In this document: piece by piece, positions 16,184 through 23,517 of the stretch
Layout: every line of letters starts with the position of its first letter
How positions within the stretch are numbered: the first letter of the stretch is position 1
Source: a bacterium
GTDB lineage: Archaea > Thermoplasmatota > Thermoplasmata > Lutacidiplasmatales > UBA184
Reading direction: 5' to 3'
Assembly (NCBI GenBank): GCA_027309555.1
Contig: DAIDCO010000017.1
Span: 1-36,956 of the forward strand
DNA length: 36,956 nt
Program-made: the position numbers and the translations under genes
Notes under the pieces: model-generated
The model's input: the letters and a program-made list of their open reading frames with translations, nothing else
Database searches by the model: none
What the model was told of the DNA's origin: nothing

Positions 16184-16861
16184 GTGGAAGCGGAGCTCCG
16201 GGAAAAGATCGCCGGGGAGGTCGTGCTCTCCCCGCATCCGGGCCGCACCCTCCGCAAATGGCGGGAGGATTTCGCGATCTCTCAGCGGGATCTGGCAAAG
16301 CATCTCGAGACCGTTCCTTCGGTCATCAGCGACTACGAGTCCGAGCGACGCGCGAGCCCGGGGGCCGGGTTCATCCGCCGCTATGTGGATGCGCTCCTCG
16401 CACTGGACAGCCAGCACGGCGACCGGATCGGACAGCGGCTCGGGCTCCGACCGCACTCGGAGGGGATCCTCGGCATGCGCGAGTTCGCGGTCGCTATCCC
16501 GCTCAAGACGCTCAGCGACCGGCTCGAAGCCCGGCCGGTGAGCCGGGTCGACCTGCACCGAGACATCCATGGGTTCACCGTGCTCGATGCACCGCGGGCG
16601 ATCCTTTCGATCGACTCCTCGCGATTCGTCGAGGTGTACGGTTGGACGACCCAGCGGGCGCTCATATTCTCGAACGTGAAGTATGGCCGCTCTCCGATGG
16701 TCGCGATCCGGGCCCACCCGCTCAAGCCGGCCGCGGTCGTCTTTTCCGCCCCTGGCCGCATCGACCCGCTCGCCGTTCGATTGAGCGAGGTCGAGAACAT
16801 TCCGCTCCTTTCGACCGCGCTCGCTGCGCCGGCGGTGCTCGAGCGTCTCGAGGAACTCTGA
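16184..16861 (+). CDS. HTH (XRE-type) transcriptional regulator of the HMG-CoA synthase cluster
   Basis: Archaeal helix-turn-helix regulator of 225 aa. The N-terminal Cro/C1-type HTH lies at about residues 20-75 ([31 protein letters not shown]). The C-terminal domain (about 100-225) has alternating beta/alpha character and is probably a ligand-sensing or dimerisation domain. Homologues of this type sit next to HMG-CoA synthase in other archaea as I recall, which suggests control of isoprenoid precursor synthesis; the signal is unknown. The GTG at 16184 lies 26 nt after a TATA box. The HMG-CoA synthase gene starts 19 nt after its stop. Confidence 0.9.
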   Translation: MEAELREKIAGEVVLSPHPGRTLRKWREDFAISQRDLAKHLETVPSVISDYESERRASPGAGFIRRYVDALLALDSQHGDRIGQRLGLRPHSEGILGMREFAVAIPLKTLSDRLEARPVSRVDLHRDIHGFTVLDAPRAILSIDSSRFVEVYGWTTQRALIFSNVKYGRSPMVAIRAHPLKPAAVVFSAPGRIDPLAVRLSEVENIPLLSTALAAPAVLERLEEL

Positions 16862-16880
16862 AGGGAACGAGGAAGGCAAC

Positions 16881-17933
16881 ATGCAAGCAGGCATCGTGAG
16901 CTACGGCGCGTACGTCCCGCGGTATCGGATCACCCCCGCCGAGATCGGTCGCGTCTGGGGCATCGACGGAGAGTCGATGGGCCAGGCCCTCAACGTCCAG
17001 CGGAAGAGCGTCCCGTCGCCGGACGAGGACACGATCACGATCTCGACGGAGTCGCTGCGAACCGCCCTCCTGCGCGGCGCGATCGACCCCCAGCAGATCG
17101 GGGCGCTCTACGTAGGGTCCGAGTCGCACCCCTACGCGGTCAAGCCGACGGCGACCGTCGTCGCCCAGGCGGTCGGCGCGACTCCGAACCTCACCGCCGC
17201 CGACTTCGAATTTGCCTGCAAGGCCGGCACGGCCGCGATCCAGACGTGCCTCGGGCTCGTGGGCGCCGAGATGATCCGCTACGGGGTCGCCATTGGGACC
17301 GACACCTCCCAGGGAGCCCCGGGCGACGCGCTCGAGTACTCTGCGAGCGCTGGCGGGGCGGCGTTCGTCATCGGCCGGGAGCGCGTGATCTGTCGCGTTC
17401 ATCGCACGGTTTCCTATACCACCGACACGCCGGACTTCTGGCGGCGGGAAGGCCAGAAGTACCCGAGCCACGGCGGCCGCTTCACCGGGGAGCCCGCTTA
17501 CTTCCGCCACGTGACCGAGTGCGCTCGGGCGCTGATGGAGGCCGTGGGATCGACCCCGAAGGACTACGCCCATGTCGTCTTCCATCAGCCGAACGGCAAG
17601 TTCCCGCAGCGGGTCGGAAAGACCCTCGGCTTCTCCGAGGCGCAGATGCGCTACGGGCTCGTGACCCCGTACATCGGAAACACCTACTCCGGGGCGGCGC
17701 TCATCGGGCTCGCGAACGTGCTCGACCACGCCGGGCCCGGCGAACGGATCCTCATGGTCGGCTACGGCTCGGGCGCCGGGTCGGACGCGTTCGACCTCGA
17801 GACGACCGAGGAGATCGCCCGCTTCGACCGGTCGTTCGGCCGTCCCGTGCAGTACTATCTCGACCACGGCGTCGAGCTCTCCTACGCGGTCTACGCGAAG
17901 TTCCGAGGCAAGATCCACATGGGAGGGGAGTGA
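16881..17933 (+). CDS. hydroxymethylglutaryl-CoA synthase
   Basis: Condenses acetyl-CoA with acetoacetyl-CoA to HMG-CoA, feeding the mevalonate route to archaeal ether lipids. The archaeal form is 350 aa. Catalytic residues look intact: Cys113 in [11 protein letters not shown], His235 in [10 protein letters not shown], and a Glu in [15 protein letters not shown]. The thiolase-fold C terminus has [17 protein letters not shown] and [11 protein letters not shown]. The ATG at 16881 follows a GAGG-type ribosome-binding site. It is second in the HTH-HMGS-thiolase-DUF35-DUF835 operon. In a methanogen, HMGS, thiolase and DUF35 are known to form a complex that channels acetoacetyl-CoA. Confidence 0.97.
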   Translation: MQAGIVSYGAYVPRYRITPAEIGRVWGIDGESMGQALNVQRKSVPSPDEDTITISTESLRTALLRGAIDPQQIGALYVGSESHPYAVKPTATVVAQAVGATPNLTAADFEFACKAGTAAIQTCLGLVGAEMIRYGVAIGTDTSQGAPGDALEYSASAGGAAFVIGRERVICRVHRTVSYTTDTPDFWRREGQKYPSHGGRFTGEPAYFRHVTECARALMEAVGSTPKDYAHVVFHQPNGKFPQRVGKTLGFSEAQMRYGLVTPYIGNTYSGAALIGLANVLDHAGPGERILMVGYGSGAGSDAFDLETTEEIARFDRSFGRPVQYYLDHGVELSYAVYAKFRGKIHMGGE

Positions 17934-17935
17934 CG

Positions 17936-19105
17936 ATGCGCGAGGTGGCAGTCCTCGGGGTCGGGCAGACGAAGTTCGGCGAACTCTGGGACCGGTCGTT
18001 CCGCGAGATCGGGATCGAGGCGGGCCTCCAGTCGCTCGTCGACGCGAAGCTCTCCTCCGCCGACCTCGGCGCGCTGTTCCTCGGGAACATGGCGTCGGGC
18101 TCGCTCATCAGCCAGGAGCACATCGCGCCGCTCATCCTCGACTACGCGGGTCTCGCCGGACGCCACCTGCCGGCGGTGCGGGTCGAAGGCGGAGGCGCCT
18201 CGGGCGCGCTCGCGCTGCATCAGGGCTACCTCGCGGTGGCGAGCGGGCTGTATGATTACGTGGTCGTCGGCGGGGCCGAAAAGCTGACGGACGTGCCGGA
18301 CGCGACGGCCGCCGACATTTCGAGCTCGGCCGCGGACCACGAGTGGGAGGTCGTCTTCGGCGCGACCCTGCCCGCGCTCTGGGCCCTCATGGCCCGGCGG
18401 CACATGCATCTCTACGGTACGACCCGGGAACAGCTCGCCGCCGTTCCCGTCCACGCCCACGACATGGCCGGCAAGAACCCGAACGCCCACTATCGCAACA
18501 AGCTCACGATCGAGCAGGTCCTGGGCGCCGGGCCGGTCGCCGAGCCCCTCGGCGTGCTGGACTGCGCCCCGTTCTCGGACGGGGCCGCCGCGGTCGTGCT
18601 CGGGCCGCTCGAGGAGGCCCGCCGCCACACGGACACCCCGATCCGTATCGCCGCGAGCCAGGTCGCCTGCGACACGATCGCGCTCCAGAACCGTCAGGAG
18701 TTCACGACCCTCGAGTCGACGGTCGTCGCGGCCCGGCACGCCTTTGCGCAGGCGCGGCGGGCCCCCCGCGATGTCCGCGTCGCGGAGATCCACGATGCGT
18801 ACTCGATCAGCGCCCTCATGGCTCTCGAGGACCTCGGGTTCGTCGAGAAGGGGCGCGCCGGTGCCGAGTTCGCGAGCGGCCGCTTCGGAAGGGACGGTCC
18901 CCTGACGGTGAATCCGTCGGGCGGCCTCAAAGCCCAGGGCCGGCCGTTCGGCGCGGTCGGGGTCGCCCAGGTCGTCGAGATCGTCCGTCAGCTCCGGGGC
19001 GAGGCGAAGGATCGCCAGGTCGATGGCGCCTCGTTCGGCCTCGCCCACGACGTGGGCGGCACGGGAGCGACGAGCGTCGTCCACCTCTTGGAGCGGACGA
19101 ACTGA
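17936..19105 (+). CDS. SCP2-type thiolase homologue lacking key catalytic residues
   Basis: By position and overall sequence this is the acetyl-CoA acetyltransferase partner of HMG-CoA synthase (389 aa; N-terminal VGQTKFGELWDRSF, C-terminal NPSGGLKAQGRP and HDVGGTGAT). However, the nucleophilic Cys of the family motif VEAACASG is Gly87 here (VEGGGASG). The His of KGHPxGA is Arg336 (QGRPFGA), HDCF is HDAY, and THN is AHD. The HD of HDAY remains. It may therefore be a pseudoenzyme serving as scaffold for the HMGS/DUF35 complex, or catalyse something else. The ATG at 17936 lies 2 nt after the HMGS stop with a GGGAGGGGAG ribosome-binding site. The longer track ORF is shadow. Confidence 0.93.
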   Translation: MREVAVLGVGQTKFGELWDRSFREIGIEAGLQSLVDAKLSSADLGALFLGNMASGSLISQEHIAPLILDYAGLAGRHLPAVRVEGGGASGALALHQGYLAVASGLYDYVVVGGAEKLTDVPDATAADISSSAADHEWEVVFGATLPALWALMARRHMHLYGTTREQLAAVPVHAHDMAGKNPNAHYRNKLTIEQVLGAGPVAEPLGVLDCAPFSDGAAAVVLGPLEEARRHTDTPIRIAASQVACDTIALQNRQEFTTLESTVVAARHAFAQARRAPRDVRVAEIHDAYSISALMALEDLGFVEKGRAGAEFASGRFGRDGPLTVNPSGGLKAQGRPFGAVGVAQVVEIVRQLRGEAKDRQVDGASFGLAHDVGGTGATSVVHLLERTN

Positions 19106-19114
19106 GGGGAAACC

Positions 19115-19606
19115 ATGTCGATCGCACGTTTCTGGCGAGAGACCCCGCGACGCTACAACCTCGGTGGATCGAAGTGCACCAACTGCGGGACCGTCTACTT
19201 CCCGCCGCGTTCGGTCTGCCCGCAGTGCACGCACCACCGGCAATCGATCGAGAAGATGGTGCGCTCCCAGCTCTCGGGCGAAGGCGAAGTGCTCTCCTAC
19301 ACCGTCGTTCACGAGCCCGCGGAAGGTTTCGAGATGCAGGTCCCGTACGTACTGGCACTTGTGAAGACCCCCGAGGGCCCCGTGCTGACCGGACAGGTCG
19401 TCGACGTCCGGCCCGGGGAGGTACGGATCGGACTCAAGGTCCGGGCGACGTTCCGCAAGCTTCGGGAGGAAGGGAAGTCGGGCGTCATCCACTACGGCTA
19501 CAAGTTCTCGCCCGTCGAGGAGACGAACGGGGGGCTACCCGCCCGCGGTCCACCCGTCCCCGCGCCCGAGTCCCTCGAACGGCCTCGGAGCGCGGCGGGA
19601 GCGTGA
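19115..19606 (+). CDS. DUF35 zinc-ribbon/OB-fold protein of the HMG-CoA synthase complex
   Basis: A 163-aa protein with an N-terminal helix (SIARFWRETPRRYN), a rubredoxin-like zinc ribbon KCTNCGTVYFPPRSVCPQC with four cysteines (near 21-39), and an OB fold (about 50-130; GEGEVLSYTVVHEP, LTGQVVDVRPGEVRIG). DUF35 proteins bind CoA and link thiolase to HMG-CoA synthase in the archaeal complex. The last 35 or so residues are a Pro/Arg-rich tail. The ATG at 19115 is preceded by GAGGGG. Its stop overlaps the DUF835 start (GTGA). Confidence 0.94.
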   Translation: MSIARFWRETPRRYNLGGSKCTNCGTVYFPPRSVCPQCTHHRQSIEKMVRSQLSGEGEVLSYTVVHEPAEGFEMQVPYVLALVKTPEGPVLTGQVVDVRPGEVRIGLKVRATFRKLREEGKSGVIHYGYKFSPVEETNGGLPARGPPVPAPESLERPRSAAGA

Positions 19607-20391
19607 GCGCCCCCGACCGTCGGCCGAACGCGCCGCCGCCCCCGTCCGAGGAGCCGCCGGCCGATGAGGAGTTCGCCCGGACGTACGCCGCCGGCTACGA
19701 GGAGGGCGTCCGCAACGCCCTGCGGGAGGTCCTCCAGCACGCCTCGCGCGGGCATACCGCCCAGGAGCTGAGGATCCTGGTCGAGAGCCGGCTCGCGCGC
19801 ATCCCCGAGGAGGTCGAGCTCAAACGGCGTGGGCTGCTCGGCCCGCCCCGGCGGCCGGCATGGAACTCCCTGTTACGTGCTCCGCAGCCGGCCCGGGCGT
19901 GGACCGCGCCGGTCGCGACCAGCTCCGCTCCGGCGCTTCGGCTCGCGCCGGGTCGCAGCCTCCTCGTCCGCGAGGAGCGACCGGCCCGGGCGCTCGAGGT
20001 GTTGCGTGCGAACGCCGGAGCGTTCCCCCGCCTCGCAACGGTTTCGCTCCGGCCGCCCGAGGTCCCGGGGGTCGCCCCGGACCAACGGCTCGATATTTCC
20101 GTGGGCGGCGCCGGAGCGAACGACGCGATCTCCTCGGCTCGCCTCGCCCCCGGGGAGATCGGGGGACGCCTGCGCGGCCCTACCGAGGCCGCCGGAGGCG
20201 CCCTGGTCTACGTGGACGCGCTCGAGTACCTCGCGACGGAGTACTCCCTCGACACGACCCTCAAGTTCGTCCACTGGCTCGTGGCGCAGACCCGCGAGAC
20301 CGGCTCCGCTCTACTCGTCTCGTTCGACCGGCGGGCTCTCGACGTCCGGGAGATGAGCCTCCTCGAGCGCGCGTTCGAGACGGTGCTCTAG
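19603..20391 (+). CDS. DUF835 domain protein
   Basis: A 262-aa protein whose C-terminal half (about 118-262) matches DUF835: GRSLLVREERPARALEVL at the start, ALVYVDALEYLATEYSLD in place of the family LLDGLEYLxxxN, and a closing EMSLLERAFETVL. The N-terminal part has an acidic, proline-rich lead, an EEGVRNALREVLQHASRGHTAQELRILVESRL helical region, and a low-complexity linker. DUF835 is common in Thermoplasmata and other euryarchaeal lineages, often joined to sensor domains; the function is unknown. The GTG start overlaps the DUF35 stop, placing it in the HMG-CoA synthase operon. The long upstream extension in the track is shadow. Confidence 0.85.
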   Translation: MSAPDRRPNAPPPPSEEPPADEEFARTYAAGYEEGVRNALREVLQHASRGHTAQELRILVESRLARIPEEVELKRRGLLGPPRRPAWNSLLRAPQPARAWTAPVATSSAPALRLAPGRSLLVREERPARALEVLRANAGAFPRLATVSLRPPEVPGVAPDQRLDISVGGAGANDAISSARLAPGEIGGRLRGPTEAAGGALVYVDALEYLATEYSLDTTLKFVHWLVAQTRETGSALLVSFDRRALDVREMSLLERAFETVL

Positions 20392-20431
20392 AACGGCCAC
20401 GCCGAACGCCCGGCCGTTACCGCGGCTCGAC

Positions 20432-20444
20432 CCATAAGCATACG
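20432..20444 (+). promoter_or_regulatory. probable promoter of the glycosyltransferase gene
   Basis: CATAAGCATACG, an AT-rich patch 33-45 nt before the ATG at 20477, would give a leader of roughly 10-15 nt. Confidence 0.4.
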
Positions 20445-20476
20445 AACCTTCGCGACCGGACCCTGTTGGTCGAACG

Positions 20477-21685
20477 ATGGAGATCGTCTACTTCACCGAC
20501 TCCTACCCGCCGATGCGGGACGGGGTCGCCGCCATGACGAGCGGCCTCGCCCGGACGATGGTCCGGCTCGGCCACCGGGTCCGCGTCTTCGCCCCCAACC
20601 CCATCGCCGGCCGGTCGACCGAGGAGGAGACGCTCGACGGAGTCCTCGTGCGCCGGGTGCGCTCGGTCCCCGTCCCGCTGTACGGCCAGTATCGCTGGCC
20701 GGTATTCCCGTTCGGACTGCTGCGCAAGGACCTCGGAGGCGGGGAGGCCGACATCGTCCACCTCCATACCCCGGGGCCGCTCGGTAGCATGGGGTTCCTC
20801 ACTTCGCGCCGGTTCGGCTCGCCCCTCGTCGGTACGTTCCATACCAACCTCAAGGAGATGCGCGAGAGCGTGCCGCAGAAGTTCCTCGTTCCGTTCTTCT
20901 TCCGCGTGGCGTGGTGGTACAACCTCGGCACGTACTGGCGCTGCGATGTCACGACGGCTCCGAGCGGTGCGGCCCGGGACGCGCTGACCGCGGGTGTCCG
21001 CAAGCCGTTCCGCTTCCCCGTCGAGGTCGTGCCGAATGGGATCGACGTCGACCGATTCCAGCGCGGCCGGACGGTGCCGGACTGGAGGACCCGGTGCGGG
21101 CTCCCCCCCGACCCGCTCGTCACCTTCCTCGGTCGCCTCACTGTCGACAAGGGGATCCACCGATTCCTGGACGCGGTCGGCGCAGCGCTCGAACGCACGG
21201 ACCTGGTCGGAATCGTCGGGGGGCTCGGCCCCGAGGAAGCGAGCGTGCGGGAACGGATCTCGAGCGACCCACGACTCGCCGCCCGGGTCCGGTACGTCGG
21301 CCCCGTCGCCGAGGAGGAGAAGGCGGCCCTCCTCGCGCAGACCGACCTCTTCGTTCTCCCTTCTACGAGCGACACCGCGAGCGTCGCGCTCCTCGAGGCG
21401 ATGGCGTGCGGCACGATGGTCGTCGCCCCGGATGCGGGCGGACCGGCCGAGATCGTCGAGGACGGCATCACCGGCCGTCGCGTCCCGATGCTCGCCCCGG
21501 GGGAGCTCGCCCGTACGATCGCCGAGCTCGCGGACCGGCCCGCCGAGCGGCGTGCGGTCGGCGACCGGGCCGCCGACTTCGTCCGCCGGAACGCCTCGCT
21601 CGACACGATGGCCCGTCGCTTTATCTCTCTCTATACGCTGGCACAGGACCGAAGGCCACCGGCCCATGGACGTCTCCCTCAGTGA
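20477..21685 (+). CDS. GT4 family glycosyltransferase
   Basis: GT-B fold retaining glycosyltransferase (402 aa), probably transferring a sugar to a lipid or polysaccharide at the inner membrane face. The N-terminal acceptor domain has FTDSYPPMRDGVAAM and the loop GTFHTNLKEM. The C-terminal nucleotide-sugar domain (Glycos_transf_1) has PNGIDVDRF, FLGRLTVDKGIHRFLDAV, and the E-x7-E region SVALLEAMACGTMVVAPDAGGPAEIV. The overall pattern resembles alpha-mannosyl or glucosyl transferases acting on lipids, but the donor and acceptor cannot be assigned. It overlaps the next gene by 20 nt. Confidence 0.93.
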   Translation: MEIVYFTDSYPPMRDGVAAMTSGLARTMVRLGHRVRVFAPNPIAGRSTEEETLDGVLVRRVRSVPVPLYGQYRWPVFPFGLLRKDLGGGEADIVHLHTPGPLGSMGFLTSRRFGSPLVGTFHTNLKEMRESVPQKFLVPFFFRVAWWYNLGTYWRCDVTTAPSGAARDALTAGVRKPFRFPVEVVPNGIDVDRFQRGRTVPDWRTRCGLPPDPLVTFLGRLTVDKGIHRFLDAVGAALERTDLVGIVGGLGPEEASVRERISSDPRLAARVRYVGPVAEEEKAALLAQTDLFVLPSTSDTASVALLEAMACGTMVVAPDAGGPAEIVEDGITGRRVPMLAPGELARTIAELADRPAERRAVGDRAADFVRRNASLDTMARRFISLYTLAQDRRPPAHGRLPQ

Positions 21686-22727
21686 CCTCGACGCGCTCGC
21701 GCGGCGGTTCGCCGGCGAGCGACACGACGCCTACTCCGAGCGGGCGCTCGCCCGGGGCTATGAGGAGTTTCTTGGCCGCCGGCGCGTCTCGCTCGCGCCG
21801 TTCGTCCTCTCGGCGGAGGAACGGGAGTACCCGAGCTTTTACGCGATCCTCAGCGACCCCGACGCGAAGCTCGCGACCGTCGAGGTCACGCTTGATCCAC
21901 CGCCCCCCGCGGGGCCTTCCTGGGAGTTTCTGCGACCGATGGATCGGATCGTCGTCCGCGCCGATGGGTCGGGAGACGTCTACCCCCTCGCCCAGGGGAG
22001 CCCGGAGCGGGCCATCGTACGGTTCCTCCTTCGCGAGCATTACCTTCCGCGGTCGCGGCCGGAGGAGGAGCGAGGGGCCGCGGGGGGAACCCGGGTCGCG
22101 CTCGGCGGATTCCTCGGCACCTTCGACCAAGGTGTGGCCGCCTGCCGCCGGGCGTCGCTGCTTCCGTTCTCCGTGGCGCTCCTATTGTACCTCCCGGACG
22201 AGCGCGTGCGCGTGGAGCTCGACCTCGTGCGCTCGACCGTACTCGCGGACCCGAGGGCCGGCCGACTGCCGGCCGCCCGCCGCGTCCGCCGATCCGCTCG
22301 GGTCAGCTGGGGCGTCGACCGCGCGGTCGGGCGTGGGGAACTCCCGCTGCTCTCCGCCCGCTGTCTCGAGGTCCTGGTCGACTCTTCCGGCCTCACCGCG
22401 GTCGAGCTGGCCCACATCTTAGGCGGGGTCCGGGAGCTCGTCGATTCCGCGCTCCAGGGGCTCGTGGCCCGCCAGTGGGTGACGTTCGACCACCGGACGG
22501 GGGCGTACCGGCCCCGGCTCGAGGCGTTCCTTCCACCTCCGGGAGCCACCGCACGGCCGCTCGAGCGCGACGAACCGGTCGCCGACCCGGCGCTCCGCAC
22601 GAGCGTCCAGGAACTGATCGCGGCCGCCGACGCCCGAGCCACCTGCCCGCTCTGCGGGAACCCGCTTCCTCCCGGCCCGCGCGGGATCCTCTGCGACAGC
22701 TGCGCCGCGAAGGTTGATGCGGGGTGA
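21666..22727 (+). CDS. unknown protein with wHTH and C-terminal zinc ribbon
   Basis: A 353-aa protein not recognised as a named family. The N-terminal 190 or so residues are mixed alpha/beta with FYAILSDPDAKLATVEVTLD. A winged-helix-like segment lies near 235-285 (LPLLSARCLEVLVDSSGLTA, ELVDSALQGLVARQWVTFD). The C-terminal zinc ribbon is CPLCGNPLPPGPRGILCDSC. The domain make-up suggests a nucleic-acid-binding or regulatory role; that is inference. The ATG at 21666 lies inside the 3' end of the glycosyltransferase gene (20-nt overlap), so the two are translationally linked. The longer track ORF is a shadow of the glycosyltransferase. Confidence 0.82.
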   Translation: MDVSLSDLDALARRFAGERHDAYSERALARGYEEFLGRRRVSLAPFVLSAEEREYPSFYAILSDPDAKLATVEVTLDPPPPAGPSWEFLRPMDRIVVRADGSGDVYPLAQGSPERAIVRFLLREHYLPRSRPEEERGAAGGTRVALGGFLGTFDQGVAACRRASLLPFSVALLLYLPDERVRVELDLVRSTVLADPRAGRLPAARRVRRSARVSWGVDRAVGRGELPLLSARCLEVLVDSSGLTAVELAHILGGVRELVDSALQGLVARQWVTFDHRTGAYRPRLEAFLPPPGATARPLERDEPVADPALRTSVQELIAAADARATCPLCGNPLPPGPRGILCDSCAAKVDAG

Positions 22728-23089
22728 GCGGAGGGGCGCCCACCGAGCGCACGAAGCCCCTCCGTAACGTCGGAAAAGAGACCGGCCGACGCGGAACCGC
22801 CGTCGGCCGCGGCGCGGCGGAGATCCTGCTCGCCGAGTTGGTCGGACCACGGGGCCGGCCCCCCGAACGCGCCGAGCACGACTGACGAGCCGACGAGGAT
22901 GACGGCGACCACCACGACCGCAAACCTCAGGTCACCTCGAACGAACGCCGCTACGCACGCGTCGAGCGACATCGCGAGCGAGATGAGGAGGAACCCTCCG
23001 GCAAGATACCCGAACCCGACGAAGCCCTGGATCGCGAAGCCTCCGGCGATCGGCAGGATGAGGGGAACGCGGAACCCGGTCGCTCTCAC
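22040..23089 (-). CDS. possible small membrane protein with long antisense tail
   Basis: The first 75 or so codons encode three hydrophobic stretches (VPLILPIAGGFAIQGFVGFG, FLLISLAMSLDACVAAFV, FAVVVVAVILVGSSVVLGAF), which is convincing for a small integral membrane protein. After about residue 120 the frame stays open for another 229 codons, but this part is antisense to the wHTH/zinc-ribbon gene and has shadow-like Ser/Arg/Ala composition. Only the portion above about 22728 is likely functional. The start would be GTG at 23089. No family recognised. The gene may be decayed, with its true stop lost. Confidence 0.35.
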   Translation of the reverse strand: MRATGFRVPLILPIAGGFAIQGFVGFGYLAGGFLLISLAMSLDACVAAFVRGDLRFAVVVVAVILVGSSVVLGAFGGPAPWSDQLGEQDLRRAAADGGSASAGLFSDVTEGLRALGGRPSAHPASTFAAQLSQRIPRGPGGSGFPQSGQVARASAAAISSWTLVRSAGSATGSSRSSGRAVAPGGGRNASSRGRYAPVRWSNVTHWRATSPWSAESTSSRTPPKMWASSTAVRPEESTRTSRQRAESSGSSPRPTARSTPQLTRADRRTRRAAGSRPALGSASTVERTRSSSTRTRSSGRYNRSATENGSSDARRQAATPWSKVPRNPPSATRVPPAAPRSSSGRDRGR

Positions 23090-23133
23090 GAGGCATTCCG
23101 AACGGAATACGGAGGCGGCGTCTTTGGGATTGG

Positions 23134-23463
23134 TTGGAGGCGACCGGCGAGCCGGATCGACACGGTCTTCCCGACATTTCGGGCGCAGATCTCCGGAAGT
23201 TCGCGGTCAGCGCGACGAGGGTGTTAGAGTGGGCGGCCGTCACTGCCTCGCCGCGCACTGTGGCGGCTGCCGCCCTCCACTTGATCGGCAAGGAACGCCG
23301 CTACCGTTGTCTCTTGCAGACGGAGATCGCGCGGGCGGCCGGAGCGACCGAGATCAGCGTCGAGCGGGGGACGAGGTTCACGAGGTTCGACGGGAGCGCC
23401 ATCGACCCGCGGGCTTCGTGGTCCTCGCGCTTCAGCAGACTCGGCTTCGTGAAACGGCGGTAG
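23134..23463 (+). pseudogene. TFB (TFIIB-like) C-terminal cyclin-fold remnant
   Basis: A 109-codon ORF whose middle matches the last cyclin repeat of archaeal transcription factor B. SPRTVAAAALHLIG corresponds to SPxxxAAAALYxA, and LQTEIARAAGATEISVERGTRF to the TQxEIAxxAGVTEVTIRxRYxEL recognition helix. The zinc ribbon, B-reader and first cyclin repeat are missing, and the ends of the repeat are eroded (RGTRFTRF in place of RYKEL). Starts are non-ATG (TTG 23134 or GTG 23221). It is probably a decayed extra TFB copy; a minimal one-repeat regulator cannot be excluded. It lies next to the secreted-protein island. Confidence 0.55.
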
Positions 23464-23517
23464 CGCCCCGGTACGAGGTGGAATAGACAGCCCCATCGCC
23501 TAGCGGAGGCGTGTCGG

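Noticed and set aside
14635-16899. 754-aa plus-strand frame
   Set aside because: It runs antisense through PAC2 and across the tRNA-Ala gene and the HTH regulator; composition is shadow-like and no domain is visible.
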